Assembly: GCF_024584435.1 (NCBI RefSeq)
Contig: NZ_CP102197.1
Coordinates: 248,001 to 312,000, forward strand
Direction of reading: 5' to 3'
DNA length: 64,000 nt
Source of the DNA: Schaalia odontolytica
Lineage (GTDB): Bacteria; Actinomycetota; Actinomycetes; Actinomycetales; Actinomycetaceae
Below the pieces are notes generated by a model. The model ran no database searches. It saw only the letters and a list, made by a program, of their open reading frames with translations, and was not told the origin of the DNA. Numbering within the stretch: the first letter of the stretch is position 1; every line of letters begins with the position of its first letter. Made by a program: the position numbers and the translations under genes. Below, in pieces: positions 17,408 through 25,676 of this stretch.

Positions 17408-19189
17408 ATGACGCAACCTGCCACGGCCTCGTTCATGAGGGACGCAAGCACCCCCGACGCGCTCACCCGCGCACGCCGACGCCTTCTCACCAAAAGCCCG
17501 TGCGACACCGACCAACATGTTCTCACCGACGAAGAGCTACGCGAACTAGCCGACCCCGATTGGACCCCGCCCCACATCGACCGCCTCGACGCCCAATCCG
17601 TCGAACGCGCGGCCCCGACCCTCCGGGCGCTCCTCGCCGAGGCCGTCACCGATGCGCTCGGCCGCCTCCTCGCCCTCGAGCGCCCGCACGGCACCTACGA
17701 CGACACGCCCGACGGCCACGAGGCCTTCACCCGGCGCGTTACCGCCGACTACGACCACGGCAACCACCACCTCGCCCGCGCCACCATCCGCCACGCACAC
17801 CCCGAGCAGGCGACGCGCGCGGGGCTGGAATGCCTGGGGCTTCCCGCAGACGCCCTCCCGATCATCGGCGAGCTCGCCGACGCCTCGAACCCCGCCGATC
17901 CCATCACCCGCACGCTCACCGACGCGGCCCTCCTCGACCTCGACAGGCACGCCACCGGCCGAGGCATCCTCTACTCCCGGGTCGCATCCACCCTCATCCT
18001 CGCCGCACCCAGCGAAGGGCACCTGGGCGAGGCCATCGATGCCGTGGCGGGCGCAGCCGTCGCCCTCGGGGTGCGGATCTGTGACCTCGCGACCCAGCAC
18101 GTTGATGCCGACGCGACCCTCGCCAGCATCGGCATCGATCACGCGCCCCCGCCCGAGAAGAACCAGCCCTCGGACCTGGCCGACCGCATCCTCTACGTCG
18201 GACGCGACGGGGCGCGCGTCCACGTCAAAGCCGGGAGGCTCCTCGTCGACGGGCCCGCAGGTATCCCCGCGACGAGCCTGCCGAAAAACAACGTCGCCCG
18301 CATCGTCCTGTCCGGAAACGTCGGCCTCTCCGCGGGCGCGCGCTCCTGGGCCATGCGCAGCGGCATCGACGTCGTCTGCCTGTCACGCCGCGGCTCCTAC
18401 CAAGGCGCCCTGGTAGGAGCCGGGAGGGGAACGCACGCGGCCCGGCTCCTCGCCCAGAGCGACCTCACGCGCGACGAGGCGCGCCGCGTCGGCCTGGCGG
18501 CCTCCCTCATCGGCTCGAAGATCCGCGGACAGATCCACGTCCTCACCCGCATCGCCAGGCGAGACCCTGGCCTCCACCTCGCCGATACAACCGCCCACAT
18601 GCACCACTGGCGGCGCAGCCTCGCAGGCGCACGCACGATCAACGACATCATGGGCATCGAAGGAGCCTGCTCCACCGCCTACTTTGACGCCCTCGCCGCG
18701 TGCGTTCCCGCCGACGTCCCCTTCGACGGGCGCAGCCGACGCCCGCCACGCGACCTGCCCAACGCCGCGCTGTCCTACGGGTACGCGATCCTCCTGGGAG
18801 AATGCGTCGGAGCGCTCCACGCCGCCGGACTCGACCCCTCACTCGGCATCGCCCACGCGCCCACCGACAAACGCCCGAGCCTCGCCCTTGACCTCATGGA
18901 GGAGTTCCGTCCCCTCCTTGTCGACCAAACCGTCCTGGCGCTCCTGCGCACACGGAAGCTCCGCCCCGAACACGGCGCCATCGAACCCGAGAGCGGGGGA
19001 GTGTGGCTGGGCGCGGAAGGGAAGAAGATCCTCGTCGACGCGTACGAGGCCGCCTCCCAGCGCAGCGTCACCGGAGCCCTCCCCGGGTACTCGGGATCGT
19101 GGCGCAGACACATCACGCACGAGGCGCAACTCCTGGCCCGCGCCATCACCGAACCCGACTACCAGTGGAAAGGAATCGCGTGGCGATGA
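17408..19189 (+). CDS. cas1: Cas1 integrase with N-terminal degenerate reverse-transcriptase-like domain
   Basis: 593 residues from ATG 17408, seven bases after GGAAGG; ATG 17402 is too close to that site. Residues about 257-593 are Cas1: it opens with DLADRILYVGRDGARVHV and has Glu 418 (IMGIEGACS), His 483 (GIAHAPTDKRPS) and the acidic DLMEEFRP near 495-502. Cas1 joins new spacers to the array with Cas2. Typical Cas1 is about 300-350 residues, so about 250 are extra. That extension reads like an RT palm: TADYDHGNHHLARATI near motif A (Asp 114), LLDLDRHATGRGILYSR (175-191), then VASTLILAAPSE where RTs have (Y/V)ADDxxL. The catalytic Asp pair is replaced by Ser-Thr (194-195), so it would be inactive. 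RT-Cas1 fusions are known from type III loci; the RT reading is inference. No Cas4 cysteine cluster is present. Confidence 0.93.
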   Translation: MTQPATASFMRDASTPDALTRARRRLLTKSPCDTDQHVLTDEELRELADPDWTPPHIDRLDAQSVERAAPTLRALLAEAVTDALGRLLALERPHGTYDDTPDGHEAFTRRVTADYDHGNHHLARATIRHAHPEQATRAGLECLGLPADALPIIGELADASNPADPITRTLTDAALLDLDRHATGRGILYSRVASTLILAAPSEGHLGEAIDAVAGAAVALGVRICDLATQHVDADATLASIGIDHAPPPEKNQPSDLADRILYVGRDGARVHVKAGRLLVDGPAGIPATSLPKNNVARIVLSGNVGLSAGARSWAMRSGIDVVCLSRRGSYQGALVGAGRGTHAARLLAQSDLTRDEARRVGLAASLIGSKIRGQIHVLTRIARRDPGLHLADTTAHMHHWRRSLAGARTINDIMGIEGACSTAYFDALAACVPADVPFDGRSRRPPRDLPNAALSYGYAILLGECVGALHAAGLDPSLGIAHAPTDKRPSLALDLMEEFRPLLVDQTVLALLRTRKLRPEHGAIEPESGGVWLGAEGKKILVDAYEAASQRSVTGALPGYSGSWRRHITHEAQLLARAITEPDYQWKGIAWR

Positions 19190-19467
19190 TCTACATCGTC
19201 GCCTACGACATCGCCAACAACCGGCGACGACTCAAAGTCGCCAAGATCCTGGAATCCTGGGGATACCGCATCCAAGAATCCGTGTTCCAGCTGCGCCTCG
19301 ACGCCGACTCACTGGCTCGCGTGCGACACCTACTCTCCGCCACCATCACAGACTCCGAAGACGTCATCCACATCTACCCGATCTGCGCCTCCTGCGCCGA
19401 CCGCGCCGATATACTCGGCGCGGCCATAGCGCTTGACGACGTGGGGTTGTGTCGCGGAGTGTGGTAA
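19186..19467 (+). CDS. cas2: Cas2, spacer-acquisition partner of Cas1
   Basis: 93 residues, overlapping the cas1 stop. The N-terminal strand YIVAYDIANNRRRLKVAKIL carries the conserved Asp of the ferredoxin-like fold, followed by GYRIQESVFQL, and the length is normal. GTG 19180, five bases after AAAGGA, is an alternative start that would add two residues. Cas2 bridges the Cas1 dimers in the integration complex. The convergent RAMP gene ends only 4 bp downstream, so there is no room for a terminator between them. Confidence 0.95.
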   Translation: MIYIVAYDIANNRRRLKVAKILESWGYRIQESVFQLRLDADSLARVRHLLSATITDSEDVIHIYPICASCADRADILGAAIALDDVGLCRGVW

Positions 19468-19471
19468 GGGG

Positions 19472-21799
19472 TTATTCGTCTAGGCAAGGGAACTGGTACG
19501 TTCCAAAATTGGACTCCGCCTTGTCAATGTCCTCTTGCTTCGCACCGTCCTCATAGAGTGAGGCTAGCTTCACCCGGTTGTCTTCACGCTTTCGGAACCA
19601 GAGAAGCGTCGGATTGTCGGAAACGTCCTCCGATTGTCGTCCTTCTTGCTCGATCGTTGGGTAGGAGACGGGGACGTTGTCAGCCCAGCCACAGGCCTGT
19701 CGACGGAAGCATTTGACAGGAAGCGACTCTTTGAAACCTTCTGGAAGGAACGTGTTGATATGGCCCTGGATATTAATTGGCTTTACTTTCTTGAGGTCAC
19801 CGTTGATGAGGCGAATTGGATTGAAGAGACCGCAGACGCTATCCAGTGCTTCGTACTGTGCAGCCAGTTCCTTTCCGGTAAGAACATGACATAAAGTCGC
19901 GTTGATTCTTACTGATCCCATTCCTATGGGTTTGCCAAATCCGATATGATGGTATCCCTCTTCAATCTTCTTAATACCTTCTGCAAGCATTGTTGGCCTC
20001 AGCAGCCAAAGAAGAATGGAAAGCTCTTGATTTGATAGGTTGGTAAAATGGATTCTGCTGTGAAACACGGCACCTGGTTCAATCCAAGAAGTAATCTTCG
20101 ACGTCATGGGTGTTTCCGCTGTGGATGTAGGTAGGTCAACCTGCTTCTTGATGAGCTGTTGGTGAGTTGGATAGACCTTATGGGTGAGCGTTTGTCCCGC
20201 AATGAAAGTGTGATCGCGAGGAATAGGGGTCTTTCGGCTGCTTTCTGGATTCTTCCGTTCCAGGTTGCGGCCGCTAGAATCTCGTAGGTAGGGAACGCCG
20301 GTGCGTGGCTTTGGACTGGCCAAAGTGAGGAAATATGCTGGCTCATGAACCCGCAGGAAGGCAGTGTGCGAGTCCGATGAAGTCGATTGAGAATCAACGA
20401 AATAAGCAGACTCGATTGCTATTCTGCCTTGAAGGCCTCCAGTAGGAGAGAGGTCTCCGCTGGGCGGCTGTGGTACGAACCCCCAGAGGGAATCGCCCGG
20501 ACTTGTTGTGTCGAGCGAACTAGCGGGATCAATGTTCTGATCCTTCGCCAGCTTGTAGGCGGAAATAGAGTCCTTTCCAATCATTCTGCCGACGGGGGAT
20601 AACCTGATTGATGATAGCTTCAGTTCGTCAGCGTTCTGGTTAGGGTCGAGTGAGACAAAGACTGGTATTCCCGGTATGCCGTTAAGCCGTGTCTCGGTGA
20701 TCGCCGTTCGCAAATAGGAAACTATTGCATCGTCAGTGATGTCAATCTCGGAGGGAGTTAGTCCCCTTGTTAGTTTAGGGTTGAGGTAGTCATGAATGAA
20801 GCGTGGCGTATTCTGCAGTGCAGACCGTCCGGCATTAAGTTGCTCCTCAAGACTGTTTGCGGGGGAGGCGTATCCGAGCCTTTGCGCCTCGTTCAGGCAG
20901 TTCTGCGCGTAATCGTGAAGGGTAGATATAAACTGTTTTACCAATGTGCCGTCTAGCTGTCTTCTGTAGGCGCTCCTTTCGTTAATTCTATCAAGAAATG
21001 GAAATATGAACTCGTATCGCTTGCGTTTCGAGTCGATGGGCTGATTCTCATCGTGTCGTGTGCGAACAATGAAACCTCTGAGTCTGGGTGGTTCAGTGTT
21101 CTCAGTATTCTTGTTGAGTGTTCGTGTGGGTCCCCTGACTTCACCTTCGAATTTCTGCACATGTGTTGCGATGAGTCGCTTTGCGTCCTTCTGGATATTT
21201 TCTTCGGCGGCTCTGTAACGTATTTCGGTGAGATGTGGAAACTCTTTTCGGAGCGCATCGATGTCTGTATACCCATCTTTTCCCGCGGTGGAATCGATAA
21301 AACAAATTACCGACCGGCTAGTCCAGCTTTCTAAGCACGTAGGAATATGATCTTTGGTGAACGGAAATACTAACTCCCAGGAATGTCCATTGTGTGTCAG
21401 GAAAGCTGGGTAGGTTGATTGCGCTTTTCGTGCTGGAGGACGGTGGGAGAACGTTCTCGAGTGTGTCTTGTCAAAGATTCGGAGGCGAGACATTGTTACG
21501 GCTTCATATGCGCTCGATAGCATTCCTTTGAGTGCTGTCGCAGGAATGAATGCGTCCTGAATGCTTCTAGCCCCGTTGAGATTTCCTGATGCGGAAGGTA
21601 CTGCGAGGGCGCCGTCTTGTGTCTTGAAACCAGGAAGGGTTGGTGTCATGGTTGTGATTTCGACGTCGATAGAGCCGGATAGCCTGTCTCGAGCGATATA
21701 GTCAAGAGATCTGTATCCGAAGGTATCTGCGTCAAAGTGATCAGCTAGTTTTCTGTCAACCGTTGGAATCCCGTTGTAGGCGTGATGGAATCTGGTCAT
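19472..21799 (-). CDS. Large RAMP-superfamily CRISPR protein, TIGR03986 type
   Basis: 775 residues from ATG 21799, which overlaps the previous stop (ATGA) and has AGGAGC nine bases upstream; an in-frame GTG at 21808 abuts that site. It matches my memory of TIGR03986, a large RAMP protein of type III-D-like loci: an N-terminal strand DRLSGSIDVEITTMTPTLP, then IPATALKGMLSSAYEAV (the RAMP helix after a PxSxxKG turn) and a C-terminal HHIGFGKPIGMGSVRI Gly-rich loop. It probably forms part of the crRNA-binding backbone. It is last in the operon. The gene and its upstream neighbour are visibly richer in A/T than the chromosome, which suggests transfer. Confidence 0.82.
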   Translation of the reverse strand: MTRFHHAYNGIPTVDRKLADHFDADTFGYRSLDYIARDRLSGSIDVEITTMTPTLPGFKTQDGALAVPSASGNLNGARSIQDAFIPATALKGMLSSAYEAVTMSRLRIFDKTHSRTFSHRPPARKAQSTYPAFLTHNGHSWELVFPFTKDHIPTCLESWTSRSVICFIDSTAGKDGYTDIDALRKEFPHLTEIRYRAAEENIQKDAKRLIATHVQKFEGEVRGPTRTLNKNTENTEPPRLRGFIVRTRHDENQPIDSKRKRYEFIFPFLDRINERSAYRRQLDGTLVKQFISTLHDYAQNCLNEAQRLGYASPANSLEEQLNAGRSALQNTPRFIHDYLNPKLTRGLTPSEIDITDDAIVSYLRTAITETRLNGIPGIPVFVSLDPNQNADELKLSSIRLSPVGRMIGKDSISAYKLAKDQNIDPASSLDTTSPGDSLWGFVPQPPSGDLSPTGGLQGRIAIESAYFVDSQSTSSDSHTAFLRVHEPAYFLTLASPKPRTGVPYLRDSSGRNLERKNPESSRKTPIPRDHTFIAGQTLTHKVYPTHQQLIKKQVDLPTSTAETPMTSKITSWIEPGAVFHSRIHFTNLSNQELSILLWLLRPTMLAEGIKKIEEGYHHIGFGKPIGMGSVRINATLCHVLTGKELAAQYEALDSVCGLFNPIRLINGDLKKVKPINIQGHINTFLPEGFKESLPVKCFRRQACGWADNVPVSYPTIEQEGRQSEDVSDNPTLLWFRKREDNRVKLASLYEDGAKQEDIDKAESNFGTYQFPCLDE

Positions 21800-22359
21800 C
21801 GTGTCCACGCTCCTGTAAATAGTTGATCGGTGACTACCATGTTTCCGTATTGCTCTTCTTCTTGGATGAACTCGGCTGCCATCATTTGGCTGTTGTCGAC
21901 TCTCCCAGTGTCAGAGTCGGCGGGCATGTGCTTCAGATAGCCCATGTTGTGCACCCATCCCCTGACAGAGGTAGTTCCATTGCATTCAGTGCCAGCTTCA
22001 AGCGTCAAGTCCACGGCACCCACGCCGTTGACCCAACGGAACTCACGAGCCAACAAGGTGCCGTCTTCGGGATCGTCAGTATGTGCAACCGGCACCCACA
22101 GGCGCAGCTCGAAGACCATATTGTCGTCGAAGGAACGGCCTTCGACTGGAGCTACTGACAGCTCCTGTGAATCCTTGGAGGACTTCCGATCGAATCCCAG
22201 CACCGGCCACGTCCCGTTCGTCGCGAACGCCAGGCCATGTAGATCACCGCTCCAACATGAGCAAACGCGCGTCAAGAAATCACCCAGGATAAGCGCGCCT
22301 CCGGAGACCGTCCGGATCGGCGTGCACGTCAGCGTTGCTGTCTGAACTTGTTCACTCAT
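21796..22359 (-). CDS. Small type III operon protein, possibly Csx19-like
   Basis: 187 residues from ATG 22359, which overlaps the stop of the interrupted double-Cas7 frame by 8 bp and so marks the original operon junction. A longer open frame to 22443 is not a gene start. The sequence is beta-rich with conserved-looking acidic and Trp residues (CWSGDLHGLAFA, FELRLWVPVAHT, FRWVNGVGAVDL). Its size and place between Cas7 and the TIGR03986 protein fit Csx19, a small subunit of III-D loci, but I cannot confirm the family. It lies just downstream of the second ISL3 element, so its transcription may be reduced. Confidence 0.6.
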   Translation of the reverse strand: MSEQVQTATLTCTPIRTVSGGALILGDFLTRVCSCWSGDLHGLAFATNGTWPVLGFDRKSSKDSQELSVAPVEGRSFDDNMVFELRLWVPVAHTDDPEDGTLLAREFRWVNGVGAVDLTLEAGTECNGTTSVRGWVHNMGYLKHMPADSDTGRVDNSQMMAAEFIQEEEQYGNMVVTDQLFTGAWTR

Positions 22360-22518
22360 GAGTATTCTCCTCGCCCTTCGATCGTGCGCCGCCGTTTGCA
22401 GGGGCTTCATCAAATCGCTCGGACCACTGTTCCGCGCCTTCAATCGTCTTCAAGAAGCCAAGGACAGCTCCAGCGAGCCTGCGTTGCGCATCGCATCGAT
22501 CTTGCGGCGGGGGAATCG
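22352..22518 (-). pseudogene. Severed C-terminal end of the double-Cas7 gene
   Basis: The minus-strand frame reading PPPQDRCDAQRRLAGAVLGF and on to GEENTHE (stop at 22352-22354) is the natural continuation of the gene at 23943-25676. Deleting the ISL3 element and one target copy joins HPGTAAIP to PPQDRCDAQ in frame. About 50 residues were therefore removed from the protein. The fragment has no start of its own and is unlikely to be translated. Confidence 0.88.
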
Positions 22519-23954
22519 GGCTCTTCATAATTGAGGGTGTGGGGGTGGTATGCGGGGTTCGGCGTGTCGTGGCGGGGTAGAGGTCGAGGTCTTCCGATGA
22601 TGGGGGTTCCGACACCGTCCATCTGAAAGACCTCGACATGTCCAATGCTACCTTTGATCGCCCTGATCTGAGCGCCTTCACGGGCCTGGATGACCTAGGA
22701 CTGGAAGTGATGGGTCAACGTGTAGGAGACGATCGGACCGTCTTGGCCTGCAAGGTAGTGGGTGAGGATCGGTGGTGCCGACAGTGTGGGGGTGAGGGCG
22801 TCGTACGTGACACGGTGGTCAGGCGCTTGGCTCACGTACCCTACGGGTGGCACCCCACCATGTTGCACGTGAGCGTGCGCCGCTACCGCTGCCCAGAGTG
22901 TGCTCACGTGTGGCGTCAAAACATGAGTGCAGCGGCCGACCCGCGCGCGAAGCTCTCGCGTGCAGCGGTGCGCTGGGCGCTGGTAGGCCTGGTGGTCCAC
23001 CATCTGACGGTGGCGCGCGTCGCCGACGTATTGGCCGTGTCGTGGAACACTGCCAATACCGCGATCTTAGGTGAAGGCCAGCGCATACTCATCAATGATC
23101 CTGATCGTTTCGAGGGGGTGTGCGTCATTGGCGTGGATGAACACGTGTGGCGACACACCCCATACGGGGACAAATACGTCACCGTCATCTTGGACTTGAC
23201 TCCTATACGAGACCGTCGTGGTCCCTCCCGGCTCCTGGATATGATTCCGGGCCGATCCAAGCGGGTCTTCAAAACCTGGCTGGCCTCCCAGCCCGATACG
23301 TGGCGCGAACGCATCGAGATCGTCGCAATGGATGGATTCACCGGCTTTAAGAGCGCCGCCGCCGAAGAGCTCCCAGACGCGAGGGCGGTCATGGACCCCT
23401 TCCACGTCGTACACCTCGCCGGTGATGCTCTCGATGAGTGCCGCAGGCGCATCCAGCAAGAACTCCACCATCGGCGCGGGCGTGCCACGGATCCCCTGTA
23501 CAAGGCCCGCAGGATGTTACACACCAGATCCTGCCTGCTCACCCCACGCCAGCAACACCAGATCCTCGACCTGTTCGCCAGCGATTGCCACGTCGCACTC
23601 GAAGTCACCTGGAGCGTGTACCAGAGTATTATCGACGCCTACCGCGATCCCAACAAAATCCGCGGCAAGGCCCTGATGCAAGCCGAAATCAACACACTGA
23701 CCTCCACGCGCGTACCGAGGGGCCTGACCGAGCTCATCACGCTGGGCAGAACGCTCAAACGCCGAGCCAGAGACATCTTGGCTTACTTCGATCATCCCCA
23801 CACCAGCAACGGTCCTACCGAAGCCATCAACGGCCGCCTCGAACACCTACGCGGATCCGCACTCGGATTCCGAAACCTCACCCACTACATCACGCGAGCA
23901 CTCCTCGAAACCGGAGGATTCAAACCCCAACTACACCCTCAATTATGAAGAGCC
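22519..23954 (+). mobile_element. Second ISL3-family insertion sequence, in a cas gene
   Basis: 1436 bp with perfect 22-bp terminal inverted repeats (left end GGCTCTTCATAATTGAGGGT). The 8-bp target duplication is GGGAATCG at 22511-22518 and 23955-23962. Ends and target differ from the element at 13539, so this was a separate insertion of a different ISL3 member. Confidence 0.96.
22638..23948 (+). CDS. ISL3-family transposase, second type
   Basis: 436 residues, open throughout, stop codon inside the right inverted repeat. It has the same layout as the other transposase: Cys pairs (RWCRQCGGEG, RCPECAHVWR), catalytic Asp in VIGVDEHVWR, Asp in VMDPFHVV and Glu in GPTEAINGRLEHLRG. It lies opposite to the cas operon and may lend or block transcription of the genes downstream of it. 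It is probably still functional because no residue of the DDE set is lost. Confidence 0.95.
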   Translation: MSNATFDRPDLSAFTGLDDLGLEVMGQRVGDDRTVLACKVVGEDRWCRQCGGEGVVRDTVVRRLAHVPYGWHPTMLHVSVRRYRCPECAHVWRQNMSAAADPRAKLSRAAVRWALVGLVVHHLTVARVADVLAVSWNTANTAILGEGQRILINDPDRFEGVCVIGVDEHVWRHTPYGDKYVTVILDLTPIRDRRGPSRLLDMIPGRSKRVFKTWLASQPDTWRERIEIVAMDGFTGFKSAAAEELPDARAVMDPFHVVHLAGDALDECRRRIQQELHHRRGRATDPLYKARRMLHTRSCLLTPRQQHQILDLFASDCHVALEVTWSVYQSIIDAYRDPNKIRGKALMQAEINTLTSTRVPRGLTELITLGRTLKRRARDILAYFDHPHTSNGPTEAINGRLEHLRGSALGFRNLTHYITRALLETGGFKPQLHPQL

Positions 23955-25676
23955 GGGAATCGCTGCGGTGCCCGGGTGCTCGAGCACCTGGTCGCCAAAG
24001 AGCTTCTTTGTTGGAATCTTGACATGATCGTGGGCGTGGCCGCGAATATCGAACGACGAAACGACGACTTGGCCCAGGCCTCGCGTCGAACGGCTACCCA
24101 AGGGCAGCGTGCCCGCCGCCAACTCGGCGAGCGCCAACCCAAGCAGTACGAAGGCGGCGTGAGCGTAGTCGGCATCAGTAGCCTTCGACTGCTTGCCGTT
24201 GCCCGAACCATTCTCCGCCTCGTTGGCATTGGCAGGGTTGCGTTTGGCTTCCGGGCGCTTCTCCGTCTCGATGTTCTTCAACAGGCGCCGCAGGTCAATA
24301 TCGATCCGGATCGGCTCCCACGCCGTGCCCAGATAAACGGCCTCGGTGAAGAGCCCGCCGTCGATCACCCCGCCCGTCCAACGATCGATCGCGTTGTGCG
24401 TGACCTCGATGCGTGTGCCGAGCTCCGTCGACAGGCAGTCGTGGACGGTGACCGCACCCCGATACTCGGTGCAACCAAACATGTATCGCACGAGGTTCGG
24501 CTCGTTGGCGATCTGCTCGTGGACGTCATGCGAGGCAAGGGGCTCCAGGTCGCCGCGTGCAGCAAGCACTGTGCGCGCGATGCGCGAGACCCTCGATCGT
24601 AAAGCGCCGCGGATCGATGTGCCCGGGATGAGGAGCTGAGCGTTGTCCCAATCAACAGAGGGATCTCGAAGTGGTTCTGTGACCTCGGGGGCTTCAGGGT
24701 TTCCCTCTGCTCGTGCTTTCGCCTGACGCTGCTTCGTCAGCTCCTCGTCCTCTGCGACGAAAATGCCGGTCGGAGACCACCACTTGATCGTGACAAGCAT
24801 GGGATTGTCGACAGGCCAGGACTCGTCTTCGTCGTCTGTCTCCTTCTGCTTACGCCCCTTGTCCTCCTCGTTTCCCGTGTCTTCTTCGAGTGGACCTTCT
24901 TCCTTGCCGACAAGGGCATCAACCACTTTGGAGAGGTTCTTTCCCTTGTCGTCCGTCGTCCTGGCGACAACCCGAAGATCGGAGCTACGGAGCCTCACGG
25001 TTCCCTGTCCGGATCCGGTGCGTCCGCCCAGCGTGACTGTGCTGGAATCCAGGATGGAGACGATCAAACCAAGGAGCTTCTTGACCGCATCGGTGGACGC
25101 CGGGCCAGGTATCCCCTTCGATTGCTCGTGGGTCATCTCCTCGTTGTCGCGGCCCTCCGCCGTGATAACCGCCGTGAACCTGGTTCCCCGGGGGAGGAAC
25201 TCGTGCTCGTAGAGGGCACCCTTTGACGCGGCTCCCGTCGCCCGGTCGATTCCGACACTGTGGCGCTTTGGCAGCTCTGTATTGCAAAGGTTAGCAAAAG
25301 ACACTGCCTGGAAAGTCAACGCGCTTCGTCGAATAGGTAGGACGGCATCCTGGGGTAGGCCGATCTCGCCGTGGCTCTTCCCGGTGTGGGCTGAATCGTC
25401 ACCCCACAGGGACTCCCATGCCGCGTCGCTGAAGACGCCGCCCTCGTTAGCTCTCGAGTCGCCCGCAGCCTTCAGGTTCTTCCGTGTCGCATCGCATGCG
25501 GTGCGCACGGCACCCCTGATGGATCTGCCGGGGATTGTCGGCTCGCCGAGGCCGTTGCGGCAGAACCTGATGAGAGTTCCCTCCCCGTCGCGTTCGGGGA
25601 CCTTGTCGACTCCGCCGATGTGCAGCTCCGATGTCAGCTCAAGATCAAGCGTGAGCTTGTAGCGTGTGAGTGTCAC
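23943..25676 (-). CDS. Double Cas7 (Csm3-like) RAMP protein, C-terminus replaced by ISL3 end
   Basis: 577 residues, starting at an ATGA overlap with the csx10-like gene. Two Cas7 units are fused: unit 1 (about 1-235) has GRSIRGAVRTA, VGIDRATGAASKG (Asp 144) and GGRTGSGQGTVRL; unit 2 (about 290-570) has GTSIRGALRSR, THNAIDRWTGG (Asp 431) and STRGLGQVVV. The two Asp residues correspond to the site that cuts target RNA every six nucleotides in Csm3/Cmr4 proteins. A highly acidic linker (GPLEEDTGNEEDKG) joins the units. After TAAIP the element supplies the last three codons and the stop, losing about 50 native residues. Both RAMP cores stay intact, so the protein may still work. Cas7-Cas7 fusion is typical of III-D. 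Confidence 0.88.
   Translation of the reverse strand: MTLTRYKLTLDLELTSELHIGGVDKVPERDGEGTLIRFCRNGLGEPTIPGRSIRGAVRTACDATRKNLKAAGDSRANEGGVFSDAAWESLWGDDSAHTGKSHGEIGLPQDAVLPIRRSALTFQAVSFANLCNTELPKRHSVGIDRATGAASKGALYEHEFLPRGTRFTAVITAEGRDNEEMTHEQSKGIPGPASTDAVKKLLGLIVSILDSSTVTLGGRTGSGQGTVRLRSSDLRVVARTTDDKGKNLSKVVDALVGKEEGPLEEDTGNEEDKGRKQKETDDEDESWPVDNPMLVTIKWWSPTGIFVAEDEELTKQRQAKARAEGNPEAPEVTEPLRDPSVDWDNAQLLIPGTSIRGALRSRVSRIARTVLAARGDLEPLASHDVHEQIANEPNLVRYMFGCTEYRGAVTVHDCLSTELGTRIEVTHNAIDRWTGGVIDGGLFTEAVYLGTAWEPIRIDIDLRRLLKNIETEKRPEAKRNPANANEAENGSGNGKQSKATDADYAHAAFVLLGLALAELAAGTLPLGSRSTRGLGQVVVSSFDIRGHAHDHVKIPTKKLFGDQVLEHPGTAAIPGSS

Noticed and set aside
17408..18178. Cas4-type nuclease as the N-terminal domain of Cas1
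   Set aside because: No C-terminal cysteine cluster, no GxxxH and no ExK/QxxxY series; the motif order fits an RT palm better.
22360..22443. Upstream start for the small csx19-like gene
   Set aside because: ATG 22359 overlaps the reconstructed Cas7 stop as elsewhere in the operon; the extra codons are the out-of-frame end of the Cas7 gene.
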